Source: Strix aluco (Eukaryota > Chordata > Aves > Strigiformes > Strigidae). From it: a stretch of 64,000 nt of DNA. Positions within the stretch are counted from its first letter, which is position 1; each line of letters begins with the position of its first letter. The translations under genes and the position numbers were made by a program. This document shows, one piece after another, positions 51,501 to 58,887 of the stretch. The stretch spans positions 13,920,920-13,984,919 of the forward strand of contig NC_133938.1 in assembly GCF_031877795.1 (NCBI RefSeq), read 5' to 3'. The notes beneath the pieces are model-generated. The model was not told the DNA's origin. It saw nothing but the letters and a program-made list of their open reading frames with translations, and made no database searches.

Positions 51501-54500
51501 ACGTAACCCCCCAGTCATTCTTTTGATCTTACTGATTCAAGTATCACCTACCAGAACACTGTTTCAAATTCTTGTTCTGATAATGTTACACTTGTTTAGG
51601 GTTTTTTTGGCAACAAAATAAAAATTACTTACAGTCATTCTGAGGAGCAACTTTCTTAGCATCTGGTTGATCTGCAAAATTAAGATTTTTTTAATTTTTT
51701 TGCCAAGAAATTCAAGAAGTGTTTACACCTTTTAGTGTGAATTGTAACTTTCCAGTGTATTTTAGTCCCCCTTTTCCTTTTTTTTTCCTTTTCTTTCTTT
51801 TTTTTTTTTTTCCTCCATTTTCAGGGAGTTGATCATCTGAATAAAAGAAAGAATCTCACGAACACTCAGCACTTGGTTAGTATAGCTGAAAAGATGTTAG
51901 GTTTTTCCATGTATCTATTCAGTAGTTTAACAAAAGGCAGTTTTCAGAACACACTGTAGATTGCTCATAGATACCCAGTCACTGAAACTTAACTAAGACA
52001 AGGAACAAAGTTTAGCTCTGTTGGTTGCTCAAGCTAATGATGCTTCTATAGTAAAAAAGAAAAAAAAAATCAAATCCATACAAAAATCAACAATGATTTA
52101 AAGAAAAAAATTTCTGACAATGACCACAAATCTAGATCAAACATCTGAAAATACAACAGTATCACATGGCAATGCAATCTCAATCTGAATGTCGGTATGA
52201 AATTCCTATCCAAATATCAAGCATTTCATAGCATAAAACTTCAAAAAAAAGCAGAGTCAAAGCAACTACATCACTACCATCCAAATCCTCTCTGTACAGT
52301 AAAGGAATAAAAGGCATAATTAACCTCTATCTGAAAAGATAGACTTCAGATGCTTCCTTCCCACCCCAAAATAAAGGTTATATGAACAACCATAATTTAT
52401 GTGCAGCAAAAACTCAAGACACATATTCCAAGAAATATTTGTGTCAATCCAGAAAGATCCACTAGTTTATGTCATGTTTACATACTAAACACAGGTAATA
52501 AATAAAAATTCCTGCCTTTAAAAGGAGAGGGCATTCCCTCCCAGTGTGTTGTACTGCTCGGACTTGTCCAAGAGCCATCTACACATAAAATAAAAAGAAT
52601 ACATTACATATATCATCTGAAGCATCATTAGCTCATTTTTGTATATTAAAAACCTCACCGTTAATAGGAAAAAAAAAACTTTATTACAGGACACAAGAAC
52701 TCCTGATATAAAGCCTTAGTTACATTCTGTAGACTGAGTTTCAATCCTCTTAAAGAAAAAAAGGCATTGCTCTTTTGTGAGACCTATGAGAACATTTCAA
52801 CAAGCTCAGAGATTTCTTTCCACAATTTAGCCAGGATTTTGTGTGTATATTATACGTATCAAACCCTGTTAAGTTCAAACTGGCTGCTTAGTAAGAGACA
52901 GAAGACGACACACACACATTTCAGGAGAAAACTTTACTGCAGTATAAGGCAAATCCAAAAAGCTGCAAGAAGTTAGAAGATTTAAGTATGATCTTATCAG
53001 GGTTCACACATGCTACATACTTAAATATCAGACTAAGCAAAAGTGTCTACAAGGTAGAAAATTTATTTTCCTTTTTTTAAAGTCCTATGCTTTTACAATG
53101 AAATGCATTAATACTTTTATTTGAAAATGTGCAGTAATAAAGTATATGAAACAATCGAATTTAAGGAGTGAGCACTTCCCACCCTAATTGTAATTTACAA
53201 ACTGTATCAGTCCTACTCAACAAGAGGCTTAAATGACATACCTGTGTAAGCATTTCTCAACCACGAATTTATCTGCCCCCCTCCCCGGCATACCTTTTCC
53301 TCTTCACAGCACTTAAACCACATTTAAAATATTTTAAAACAGGCTTACATTCAGTTCAGGTTAGAGCACAATGGTTTAAAACAATTTCCCCATTAAACTG
53401 AAAATGAAAACACATGTCATGATCTATAAAGGGAACAAAATGTTTTTATGCTGTGCTATGGAAAACAAAAACAACCCACAAACAAAAAAACCACCTGCAA
53501 TCTTTCTGGCACCGTGGCCATACTCAACAAAAATAAATGCAACAGTAACGAGTGCATACCTCCATCCTCAAGAGGTCTTTTTTGTCCTCCGTAACCGTAG
53601 TCGTTTGAATTCATTGATGTGCCAGCATCTCCTCCAATTTTTGCTGCAATCTAAACAAAAGGCAAGTAAAGGCAAGTAGAAATAAATACATAAAAATTCA
53701 GTCAGCCCTCATTTATTCCAGGTCTTCTAAACGATTTTGAGCGATTTAGATAATGCATATTAAAGCGACCTCAAATAAGTAAGGAGAAGGCTGCTGCTAG
53801 AAACAGTTCTGCTCGCAGAAATTTTATTTTTTAATGTCTTCAAGTAGACATGTCCTCATCCTTCAACAGCAAAACTTCCTATATTTTCTTCATCCGTTTA
53901 AAAAACACCCTGCCCTTCAAACACCAGCAACTTTTTTCTAAAAGGGGTTTTTCCTTTTCTACCGATTCTTCACGAAACACTGCGGTATCTCACAGAGGGC
54001 CTGACCGCTAAAACTATTTCAAACCTTGGTAGTCCCGACTCCACCGGGTCTCCAAATATTGCTAAACCCGCGACCGGTTATTACCAGACGAGGTGAAACA
54101 TTTGCCCGAGAAATAACGAAAACATCGCCCGTGTTACAAAAGCTGCAACTAAAACTTCAGGATAAAGAACTTCCGAGAAGACAGCCCTCACTCCGCAGGC
54201 CGCAGCGCTCAGACCCAACCGGTCTGAACAGGTTAGCGGGCACCGAAGGCGCCTCAGGGAACACAATACGGGCGGCGCGGCGGAGCCGCCCTCCTTCTCT
54301 CCCTCCCTCCCTCCCGCCCGAGCGGCCCGCCGAGGCGCCGGGCTCCCGATAAGGCGGCGCGCAGCTAGTCGCCGGCCGAGATTCTGCCTCCCCGTAGGCC
54401 GGCAGCAGGGACCCGGCAGCAAGGACCCACAGCGCCGCTTCCCTCGCCCCCCGCCGCCATGGCGCGGATCGCTTCGGCCCGAGCCGGGGCACTGCGGGCG

Positions 54501-54940
54501 CCCAACCTGCAATGGCGGAGCGGAGGGAGCCGGGGACAGACTGGGAGAACCTTTCACCGCCCGAGGAAGGCGGGCGGGCGGCGCGGGCGCTCGCCACGGC
54601 GTGCGCGGAGGGGTTGAGGGGATGGGACAAAGCTCCCCCCCGCCGCTCCACCGACACATACCGGCGGAGGGACTCCCCTCCTCAGGTCTCCCTAGAGCCA
54701 AGCGTCGTCAGGGCGCAGCCCGCTAACTCCTCCCGCGGCTCAGGCACTGCGGCCTGGTCAGCAGCTACCTCCAGGCCCCGCGACCCGAGGGCCCATTGAT
54801 TTGGCAGAGCCACGCTACACACACACCTGCCTAGCCCTCTGCAGCGCGTCTTTAAAGGCATCGTTCACTCCTCCACCTCCGCCGCCGCCTCCCCCGGGCG
54901 CGCCCGAAGCAGGAGGGGGCACCGTGGAATAATCCGCCAT
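33583..54940 (-). CDS. FUBP1: Far upstream element-binding protein 1, complete CDS in 20 constitutive exons plus one cassette exon
   Basis: Reverse-strand exons join into 1929 nt, 642 aa (human 644); with the 63-nt cassette, 663 aa. FUBP1 binds single-stranded FUSE DNA upstream of MYC and U-rich RNA in introns, regulating transcription and splicing in the nucleus. Order: Gly-rich N-terminus and amphipathic helix (about 27-53) that binds the repressor PUF60/FIR; KH1 about 95-163 with GRGG at 114-117; KH2 about 180-250 with GKGG at 199-202; KH3 about 277-344 with GRNG at 289-292; Arg/Gly-rich linker; KH4 about 375-445 with GKGG at 390-393; Pro/Gly-rich region about 446-530; then three AW-x-x-YY tyrosine motifs that activate transcription. 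The ATG at 54940 has A at -3 and G at +4, and the [10 protein letters not shown] start is that of the family. Head-to-head with DNAJB4. Confidence 0.98.
33961..34106 (-). CDS. FUBP1: FUBP1 exon 20, codons 592-640
   Basis: Encodes [18 protein letters not shown], then the third tyrosine motif [14 protein letters not shown] and [14 protein letters not shown]. Donor CAG|GTATAA: retaining the intron would add one Val and stop. Confidence 0.97.
34107..40025 (-). other. FUBP1: FUBP1 intron before exon 20 (5.9 kb)
   Basis: The longest FUBP1 intron. Apart from the solo LTR it holds AT-rich unique sequence with no exon-like frame. Confidence 0.85.
35974..36539 (+). mobile_element. Solo LTR of an avian endogenous retrovirus (ERVL-like)
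   Basis: About 566 bp beginning TATCATGGTTTAAACC and ending CAGCCAAAACCAAGACA, termini I recognise from a family abundant in bird genomes. Internal landmarks of that family are visible: a C-rich stretch near the start, AGCAGTTTAATA followed by AT-rich repeats, GCTCACCACCTGACTGACTG, and AGCAACAACTAAAGGCATCA. The canonical 5' TG appears mutated to TA. Flanks carry a degenerate duplication (CCTAT before, ACTAT after). No internal retroviral sequence or gene is present, so it is a recombined solo LTR. It lies antisense in the FUBP1 intron 34107-40025. Confidence 0.8.
40026..40100 (-). CDS. FUBP1: FUBP1 exon 19, codons 567-592 (split)
   Basis: Acceptor TAATTCAG, donor ATGG|GTACGT. Encodes [15 protein letters not shown] and the second tyrosine motif AWEEYYKKM. 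Confidence 0.97.
40750..40878 (-). CDS. FUBP1: FUBP1 exon 18, codons 524-567 (split)
   Basis: Encodes [19 protein letters not shown], the first tyrosine motif, then [20 protein letters not shown]. Acceptor TTTTCATAG, donor AAG|GTATCT. Confidence 0.97.
43757..43836 (-). CDS. FUBP1: FUBP1 exon 17, codons 497-524 (split)
   Basis: Encodes [18 protein letters not shown], then QPPNPPDP. Acceptor CTTTTGTAG, donor CCAG|GTAAGA. Confidence 0.97.
43924..44078 (-). CDS. FUBP1: FUBP1 exon 16, codons 446-497 (split)
   Basis: Pro/Gly/His-rich low-complexity region: [20 protein letters not shown] through NPGPPGPAP. Acceptor TTGTTACAG, donor TCA|GTAAGT. Confidence 0.97.
44897..45057 (-). CDS. FUBP1: FUBP1 exon 15, second half of KH4, codons 392-445
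   Basis: Completes the GKGG loop and continues [19 protein letters not shown] to [15 protein letters not shown]. Acceptor TGCATTGTAG, donor GGA|GTGAGT. Confidence 0.98.
46235..46376 (-). CDS. FUBP1: FUBP1 exon 14, RG-rich linker and start of KH4, codons 345-392 (split), GC donor
   Basis: Encodes [20 protein letters not shown] and [19 protein letters not shown]. The reading frame requires exon end at AAAG|GCAATA, a GC rather than GT donor; no usable GT lies nearby. Acceptor CGTTTTAG. Confidence 0.95.
46998..47098 (-). CDS. FUBP1: FUBP1 exon 13, end of KH3, codons 311-344
   Basis: Encodes [20 protein letters not shown] and [14 protein letters not shown]. Acceptor TTTATTCCAG, donor CAG|GTTGGG. 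Confidence 0.97.
47183..47285 (-). CDS. FUBP1: FUBP1 exon 12, KH3 core, codons 277-311 (split)
   Basis: Encodes [20 protein letters not shown], with the GRNG nucleic-acid-binding loop at 289-292, then [14 protein letters not shown]. Acceptor CTCTTTAAG, donor CCAG|GTAGGT. Confidence 0.98.
47944..48045 (-). CDS. FUBP1: FUBP1 exon 11, codons 243-276
   Basis: Last helix of KH2 and linker: [20 protein letters not shown] then [14 protein letters not shown]. Acceptor TTTTTTTAG, donor GAC|GTAAGC. Confidence 0.97.
48128..48226 (-). CDS. FUBP1: FUBP1 exon 10, KH2, codons 210-242
   Basis: Encodes [20 protein letters not shown] then [13 protein letters not shown]. Acceptor TCAAATAG, donor CAA|GTAAGG. 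Confidence 0.97.
48306..48468 (-). CDS. FUBP1: FUBP1 exon 9, end of KH1 and start of KH2, codons 155-209
   Basis: Encodes [20 protein letters not shown] through [20 protein letters not shown], with the KH2 GKGG loop at 199-202. Acceptor CCTTCACAG, donor CAG|GTATAC. Confidence 0.98.
49870..49927 (-). CDS. FUBP1: FUBP1 exon 8, KH1, codons 136-155 (split)
   Basis: Encodes [19 protein letters not shown]. Acceptor TTGACCATAG, donor CA|GTAAGT. Confidence 0.97.
50210..50281 (-). CDS. FUBP1: FUBP1 exon 7, KH1 loop, codons 112-136 (split)
   Basis: Encodes [20 protein letters not shown] then QIAP. The GRGG loop is at 114-117. Acceptor TTTCTTGAAG, donor CCAG|GTAACT. Confidence 0.98.
50369..50418 (-). 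CDS. FUBP1: FUBP1 exon 6, start of KH1, codons 95-112 (split)
   Basis: Encodes [18 protein letters not shown] single acceptor AG is present (CTCTGTAG|G). The human protein has QQQSRSV where this one has QQQRSV, one residue fewer. Confidence 0.96.
51244..51283 (-). CDS. FUBP1: FUBP1 exon 5, codons 82-95 (split)
   Basis: A 40-nt exon encoding [13 protein letters not shown]. Acceptor TTGTTTATAG, donor AAAG|GTAGGA. Confidence 0.95.
51633..51671 (-). CDS. FUBP1: FUBP1 exon 4, codons 69-82 (split)
   Basis: A 39-nt exon encoding [13 protein letters not shown], which holds the basic AKK segment. Acceptor ATTTTGCAG, strong donor ACT|GTAAGT. Confidence 0.95.
51766..51816. repeat. Polypyrimidine tract in FUBP1 intron
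   Basis: Fifty bases of T and C only on the plus strand, hence purine-only in the FUBP1 transcript. It lies about 95 nt upstream of exon 4 and may influence exon definition between the cassette exon and exon 4. Confidence 0.8.
52516..52578 (-). CDS. FUBP1: FUBP1 cassette exon (exon 3, 63 nt) with GC splice donor
   Basis: Acceptor TTATGTGTAG; the 21 added residues run [20 protein letters not shown] then K, a segment I recognise as optional in vertebrate FUBP1 isoforms. The exon ends TTAAAG|GCAGGA, so the donor is GC. Both phases match exons 2 and 4, so inclusion or skipping keeps the frame. Confidence 0.88.
53560..53650 (-). CDS. FUBP1: FUBP1 exon 2, codons 39-69 (split)
   Basis: Encodes [20 protein letters not shown] then [10 protein letters not shown]. 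Contains the end of the N-terminal amphipathic helix and the basic QKRP segment. Acceptor TTTGTTTAG, donor GGAG|GTATGC. Confidence 0.96.
54827..54940 (-). CDS. FUBP1: FUBP1 exon 1, coding part, codons 1-38
   Basis: ATG with strong Kozak context (A at -3, G at +4), [15 protein letters not shown], nine glycines, then [14 protein letters not shown]. Donor GGCAG|GTGTGT. The glycine run (9) is a little shorter than in human. Confidence 0.97.
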
Positions 54941-54992
54941 ACTCGCTCAGCCACCGCTTCCTGCCCCACTCGCTGCCTGCCAAGAAAGAAAG

Positions 54993-55003
54993 AAAATGGC
55001 GGC
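54993..55003 (+). promoter_or_regulatory. YY1 motif at the FUBP1 start region
   Basis: AAAATGGCGGC is the extended YY1 motif, which commonly lies just downstream of start sites of CpG-island genes. It is 53 bases upstream of the FUBP1 ATG, so it is probably in the 5' UTR. Confidence 0.65.
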
Positions 55004-55069
55004 GGGCGGGAGCCTTTCACATTCCTGCGCGGCATCGTGCTCGGGGAGGGGGGAGGGAACGCAGCGTAA

Positions 55070-55091
55070 CCTCGCGAGACCTCGCGCGAGA
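55070..55091. promoter_or_regulatory. CTCGCGAGA-type CGCG elements, two adjacent
   Basis: CTCGCGAGA at 55071-55079 matches nine bases of the palindrome TCTCGCGAGA bound by BANP in CpG-island promoters. A second, related palindrome CTCGCGCGAG lies at 55081-55090. A third relative, TCTCGCGTGA, is at about 55379. Confidence 0.55.
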
Positions 55092-55150
55092 TTTCATGGG
55101 GGTGCTGGAGAACGACGAAGAAACCTCGCGGCGTTTCGCCCAGGTCCGCT

Positions 55151-55172
55151 CCCCCCCCGCCGCCGCCGCCGC
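55151..55172. repeat. C run and (CCG)n simple repeat
   Basis: Eight C followed by five CCG/GCC units in the bidirectional promoter. Confidence 0.85.
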
Positions 55173-55212
55173 CTCTCCCTGAGCAACGGGGTCTCCGGGG
55201 GCGCCCCTCAGC

Positions 55213-55225
55213 GGGGGGGGGGGGG
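55213..55225. repeat. G13 homopolymer, possible G-quadruplex
   Basis: Thirteen G in a row followed by CGGG. The length may be inexact because such runs are error-prone in sequencing. Confidence 0.75.
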
Positions 55226-55306
55226 CGGGTAGCGGCACAGGTGGCTCGCGATGTTTCCACCGCGGCACGAGGACTGGGAGACAGCCGCTGATAGGGCTGG
55301 ACGCGT

Positions 55307-55312
55307 CACGTG
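55307..55312. promoter_or_regulatory. E-box CACGTG in the bidirectional promoter
   Basis: GTCACGTGGT contains the palindromic CACGTG bound by MYC/MAX, USF and MiT/TFE factors. It lies between the FUBP1 and DNAJB4 start regions. Confidence 0.6.
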
Positions 55313-55319
55313 GTGCGGG

Positions 55320-55491
55320 GGGCAGGGGCGGGGAGAGGCGGGAGCGGGGGGGGCCACGCTTGAGGCCCTGTCGGTGGATCTCGCGTGATTTGGGGTCGAG
55401 CTGTGGGGGCGCGAGTGGGAGCCGCTCCTGGGGCGCGGGGGCTGCCGGGAGCGAAGTTGGCCCGGGGGGTGTCTGAGGCGGCGTCAGTCGG
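55320..55491 (+). other. DNAJB4: DNAJB4 exon 1, non-coding (5' boundary approximate)
   Basis: GTCGG|GTGAGTGCGG at 55491/55492 is a strong donor oriented away from FUBP1. Gene identity rests on synteny, since no J-domain sequence occurs in the window. DNAJB4 is a type-II HSP40 co-chaperone that stimulates HSP70 ATPase; in human it starts head-to-head with FUBP1 and has a non-coding first exon and long first intron. Confidence 0.55.
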
Positions 55492-56536
55492 GTGAGTGCG
55501 GTCAGGGAAGGGGGCCCGAGGGCAACCGGCAGCGCTGCGGCTGCGGCTTGGCTGCCTGCCCGCGTTAGACTGCGCCTGGGGAGGCGTTTGGCGCTCCGGT
55601 GGCTCTGCTCCCAACCGACCGGTTCCTGGGCTGGCGGAGGAGCGAGCAGTGGGGGTAACAGCGGCGCTGTCCGTAGCGCTGAGCGGCGGGGGGAGCCGAG
55701 CCTTTTTCCCGTCTTAGCGCGGCTACTTGTAGTGCCGTGCTGCGGCTGCCGTCGGTGTGCCCGCCCTGTGCCGCGGGACGGCCGGGGAAACTAGTACAAG
55801 CTCCGTTTCGGGGGGAGGCACCTTGGCGCTTGGTGGTGCAGGCTTGACGGTAGCGGGAGAGGCTTGGGGCGCCTCGTCGGGCTCCCGAGCCCTGCGGAGA
55901 GGCAGAGCCGTTGAGCCGAGGGGCTGCGGCGAGGTGGGGCGCCGGCCTGACCCCCCCCGCCGCGCTCCTCGCAGCGCTCTGCGCGCCGGGTCCCTTCAGG
56001 CGCGTCCCGAGGCCGGTTTTGAACGGCTCTTGGGCTCTGCCACCGCCCCGCGAAACGGGGCAGGCTGGCACCTGCCAGCAGCTTCACTTGCCGCCTCCTG
56101 CAGCCTCCACGGTTGTTTATTTGTTAGTTGTAAACGGTCACTGTTACTGTGCAGTTTTTACAGTTGGGATTTTTTTCTTGGTTGCGCAAGCACAAGCTTT
56201 AATGAAAAATTGGAGCTGGTAATGCTTTAATCTGGGCCCTGTTTAGGTCCTGTGACCTGATAGGGATGAACTGTCACGCTGAATATGGATGACAGTGCTG
56301 CAAAGGCTTCACATCTAGATAAGGTCATAGAATATCTACTTAGCTGTCATAGCAGTAGAGACTAGATAATACTGAAGGGAAACTAAGCTGTGTAACTGCT
56401 TTCTGTACTGTTCTGAGAGAATGCTTTGCAATTTTTAATAAATTATATGCATCAAACTGTAGCTTCTTCACGGGCTTCTGGGTTACATAAATATCATGGG
56501 GTTTTTTTAAACATACGTGGTTTTAAACTGAAGCGT

Positions 56537-56572
56537 GGGAGGTCTCTTCCAACCTAAATGAGTCTGCGTTGC
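56537..56572 (+). mobile_element. Short CR1-like LINE remnant
   Basis: GGGAGGTCTCTTCCAACCTA followed by AATGAGTCTG resembles the conserved 3' end of avian CR1 retrotransposons. Only this short end is recognisable. Confidence 0.4.
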
Positions 56573-58809
56573 TCTGTTGTCAGTACTTTTAATAAACTGT
56601 TGTTTTGGACTTTGCCTAATTTGGGGCTAAATGCAGAGAGGGAGCAACTGTGTTGAAGTCAAAATGCATCTTGCTGTCTTCTTTTTTGGCTAGCTTTGTA
56701 GTTTCATGCTGCCTTAAGAAGTTCCTGGTTTCTCATTGGCCCCTTCAGTTCTGGCTGTTTATAAATGGAATCATTTTAGTGGACCTTAAGATACAGTACT
56801 GCTGCTGAAGTCAGATTATCCCGGATCTCTAGTCCAGATAACTCCATATTCTGAAGCTGAAAATACATGCTAGATTTTTTTTCCTTTTATAAAACTTTTG
56901 AAGTAGCATAATGCAAAAGGGTTTTAAGGTAAATATATTCCGCAAAACTGCAATTCCTACATGCTTCTAGGCAGATTACAGTGTATAATTAGAGCTAGGT
57001 GAAGCTTGCTGCTTAAGTACTTCTGCTGAAAAAGCTGTTCAGAAGAATTAGCATATTCTTTTCATTAATGTAGCTGTGTTAGCTACGTTAATGGGGTGTG
57101 GGGGGAAACCAAAAATAGGTTTGGAAAGTGGGAACTTCGTTTTTATGCTTGACTTCTTGCTATTTCTAAACAATAATTTGACCTTGAACTATTTTTTCGT
57201 TTCCTTTGTTACTGAGAATTTGGCTATGTATACTAGCCAGGCTATGCAAATAAGTAAGTTGAGCAATAGTAGTTGACTATGATGCATTGAAGCTAATACT
57301 GGCTACTGGCTATGTCTTTTATGACTCTTCACTTCATAGAAGATGTGGAGCATCTATGTACTTTGCTTTTTATTGTTAACGAAATGGGCTAATGATTCTT
57401 TGCTAAGCTCTGTGAGACAAGCCAGTAGCTGTATAATGCTGGTGATATTTTTAAGCAGTTACAATGCCTTGGGCTAAGGAAAACACTCCTGTCTGGTATT
57501 GTAAGTGTTCTAGTTACATTCATAAACAACTGATGATAAGTGAATGTTAATTCTGGTATTTTTATCAGCTTTTTACTGCTGTTTGATGTGGCACTTCATT
57601 TGAAAGCTGAGAGATACTTAGTATATGTATGATTCCTCAGTCTTCCAAATTCTCGAAGTCACTGTATTTCTTAGGCCTTTCAGATAGCTAGAACATGAAA
57701 TTTAGCAAATTTATAGAGGAGTAAGATCTTAAGTATTGTATACTTTATAAATATTCTGGCCTTATTTTCACTGTTCTTAAATTGATCTAATGACCTTTAT
57801 CAACAGTTAGAGTTGCTTCTATCTGTATTTCCCATGATGGCACTCAGAACCTATCTCATAGAAACCCATGTCTCTCAAGCACTGTATCTCCATTTCCCTT
57901 TATTAAATGATACTTCTGTTGGGAAAATTATCCTATGGGATTAATTCCTTCTCTTTAATCTCGTAATGGAGTGGGGTGAGGATATAACCCCTTAACAGTG
58001 GTAACTGCAATATTCTTTAAAGTGCTTTGCTGACTTGTTACAACAGCATACACCAGGTTGTTATGCTTTCTCACTTGCAAAACTTACTCATTGCCCATTT
58101 TCTCAAATCTGCCTTCTAAGAAATTAAATGTAGTAGATTAGTAAGCAAATATTAGTACTGTGCTGCTAGAGCATGAGAACTTTGGTTTTGCTGTGTAAAA
58201 TAAACCTTACTTCTATAGTAACTCTTATTAAAGAAGGATGCATAGTAGAGAAATCTACCACATATCTTTCAGAATTTTAATAATTCTATAGTAGACAGCA
58301 TAAGGGGTTAAGGAGAATATGAAGTTTTAAAATGTCTTTCAGTATTTCTTTTGGAGACTGGACGAAGGTGTATCCCTTAACTAAGCTTGTTAGATAATGA
58401 CATATCTCGTGGTTCTCAGGCCATAGTTGTTTTTTTTCAGTAATCATCAGACTAGAACATTCTGGTAGATGTAATTACTGAGAAATGGCTAGTTTAAGTG
58501 GAAAATCTGACAAGTCAGAAAACTTTGTGTAGTATGGATTGTCACACATTTAAGTAATGGAGAGTTCTGGGAAACAAAAACACAAACCATTTTTTTTTTT
58601 TTTAAATCAAATATTAAGTGTATGAAGGAATCTACTTTTACCAAAAGCTACTCAAGGTATTTCTAAATTATCTAGTTCAGGTATTGTAAAAGCATAGATG
58701 TAGAAGGGTGGAACTGACCCAGATCCTCTGCATAAGCTAAGACACTTCAGTGCATGCTTGCATTGAGTTCTGTTCTGTTGTTGGGTGGTTCGGTTTTTTT
58801 CCCCTTTAG

Positions 58810-58887
58810 CAATTGACTTCAACTTTGATCTGTGGTGACCAGACCAAAGGGTAAGGCAGTCCTGAAAGAAGTGGTTCTCTAATACAG
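58810..58887 (+). other. Candidate alternative 5' UTR exon of DNAJB4
   Basis: Preceded by a strong polypyrimidine acceptor (GGTTTTTTTCCCCTTTAG) and ended by a strong donor (AATACAG|GTAAGG), giving a 78-nt internal exon with no long open frame. The splice signals are good; expression cannot be judged from sequence. Confidence 0.35.

Larger units (their letters stand above)
54200..56100. promoter_or_regulatory. CpG-island bidirectional promoter of FUBP1 and DNAJB4
   Basis: Dense CpG sequence covering FUBP1 exon 1 and part of its intron, the intergenic gap, and the start of DNAJB4. There is no TATA box. FUBP1 transcription leaves to the left (start near 55000 inferred), DNAJB4 to the right. The same head-to-head arrangement exists in human. 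A YY1 site, CTCGCGAGA elements and an E-box lie in the gap. Confidence 0.85.

Noticed and set aside
54026-56230. Long open frames in the FUBP1/DNAJB4 CpG island
   Set aside because: Same GC-composition effect; only the FUBP1 exon 1 frame has splice, Kozak and family support.
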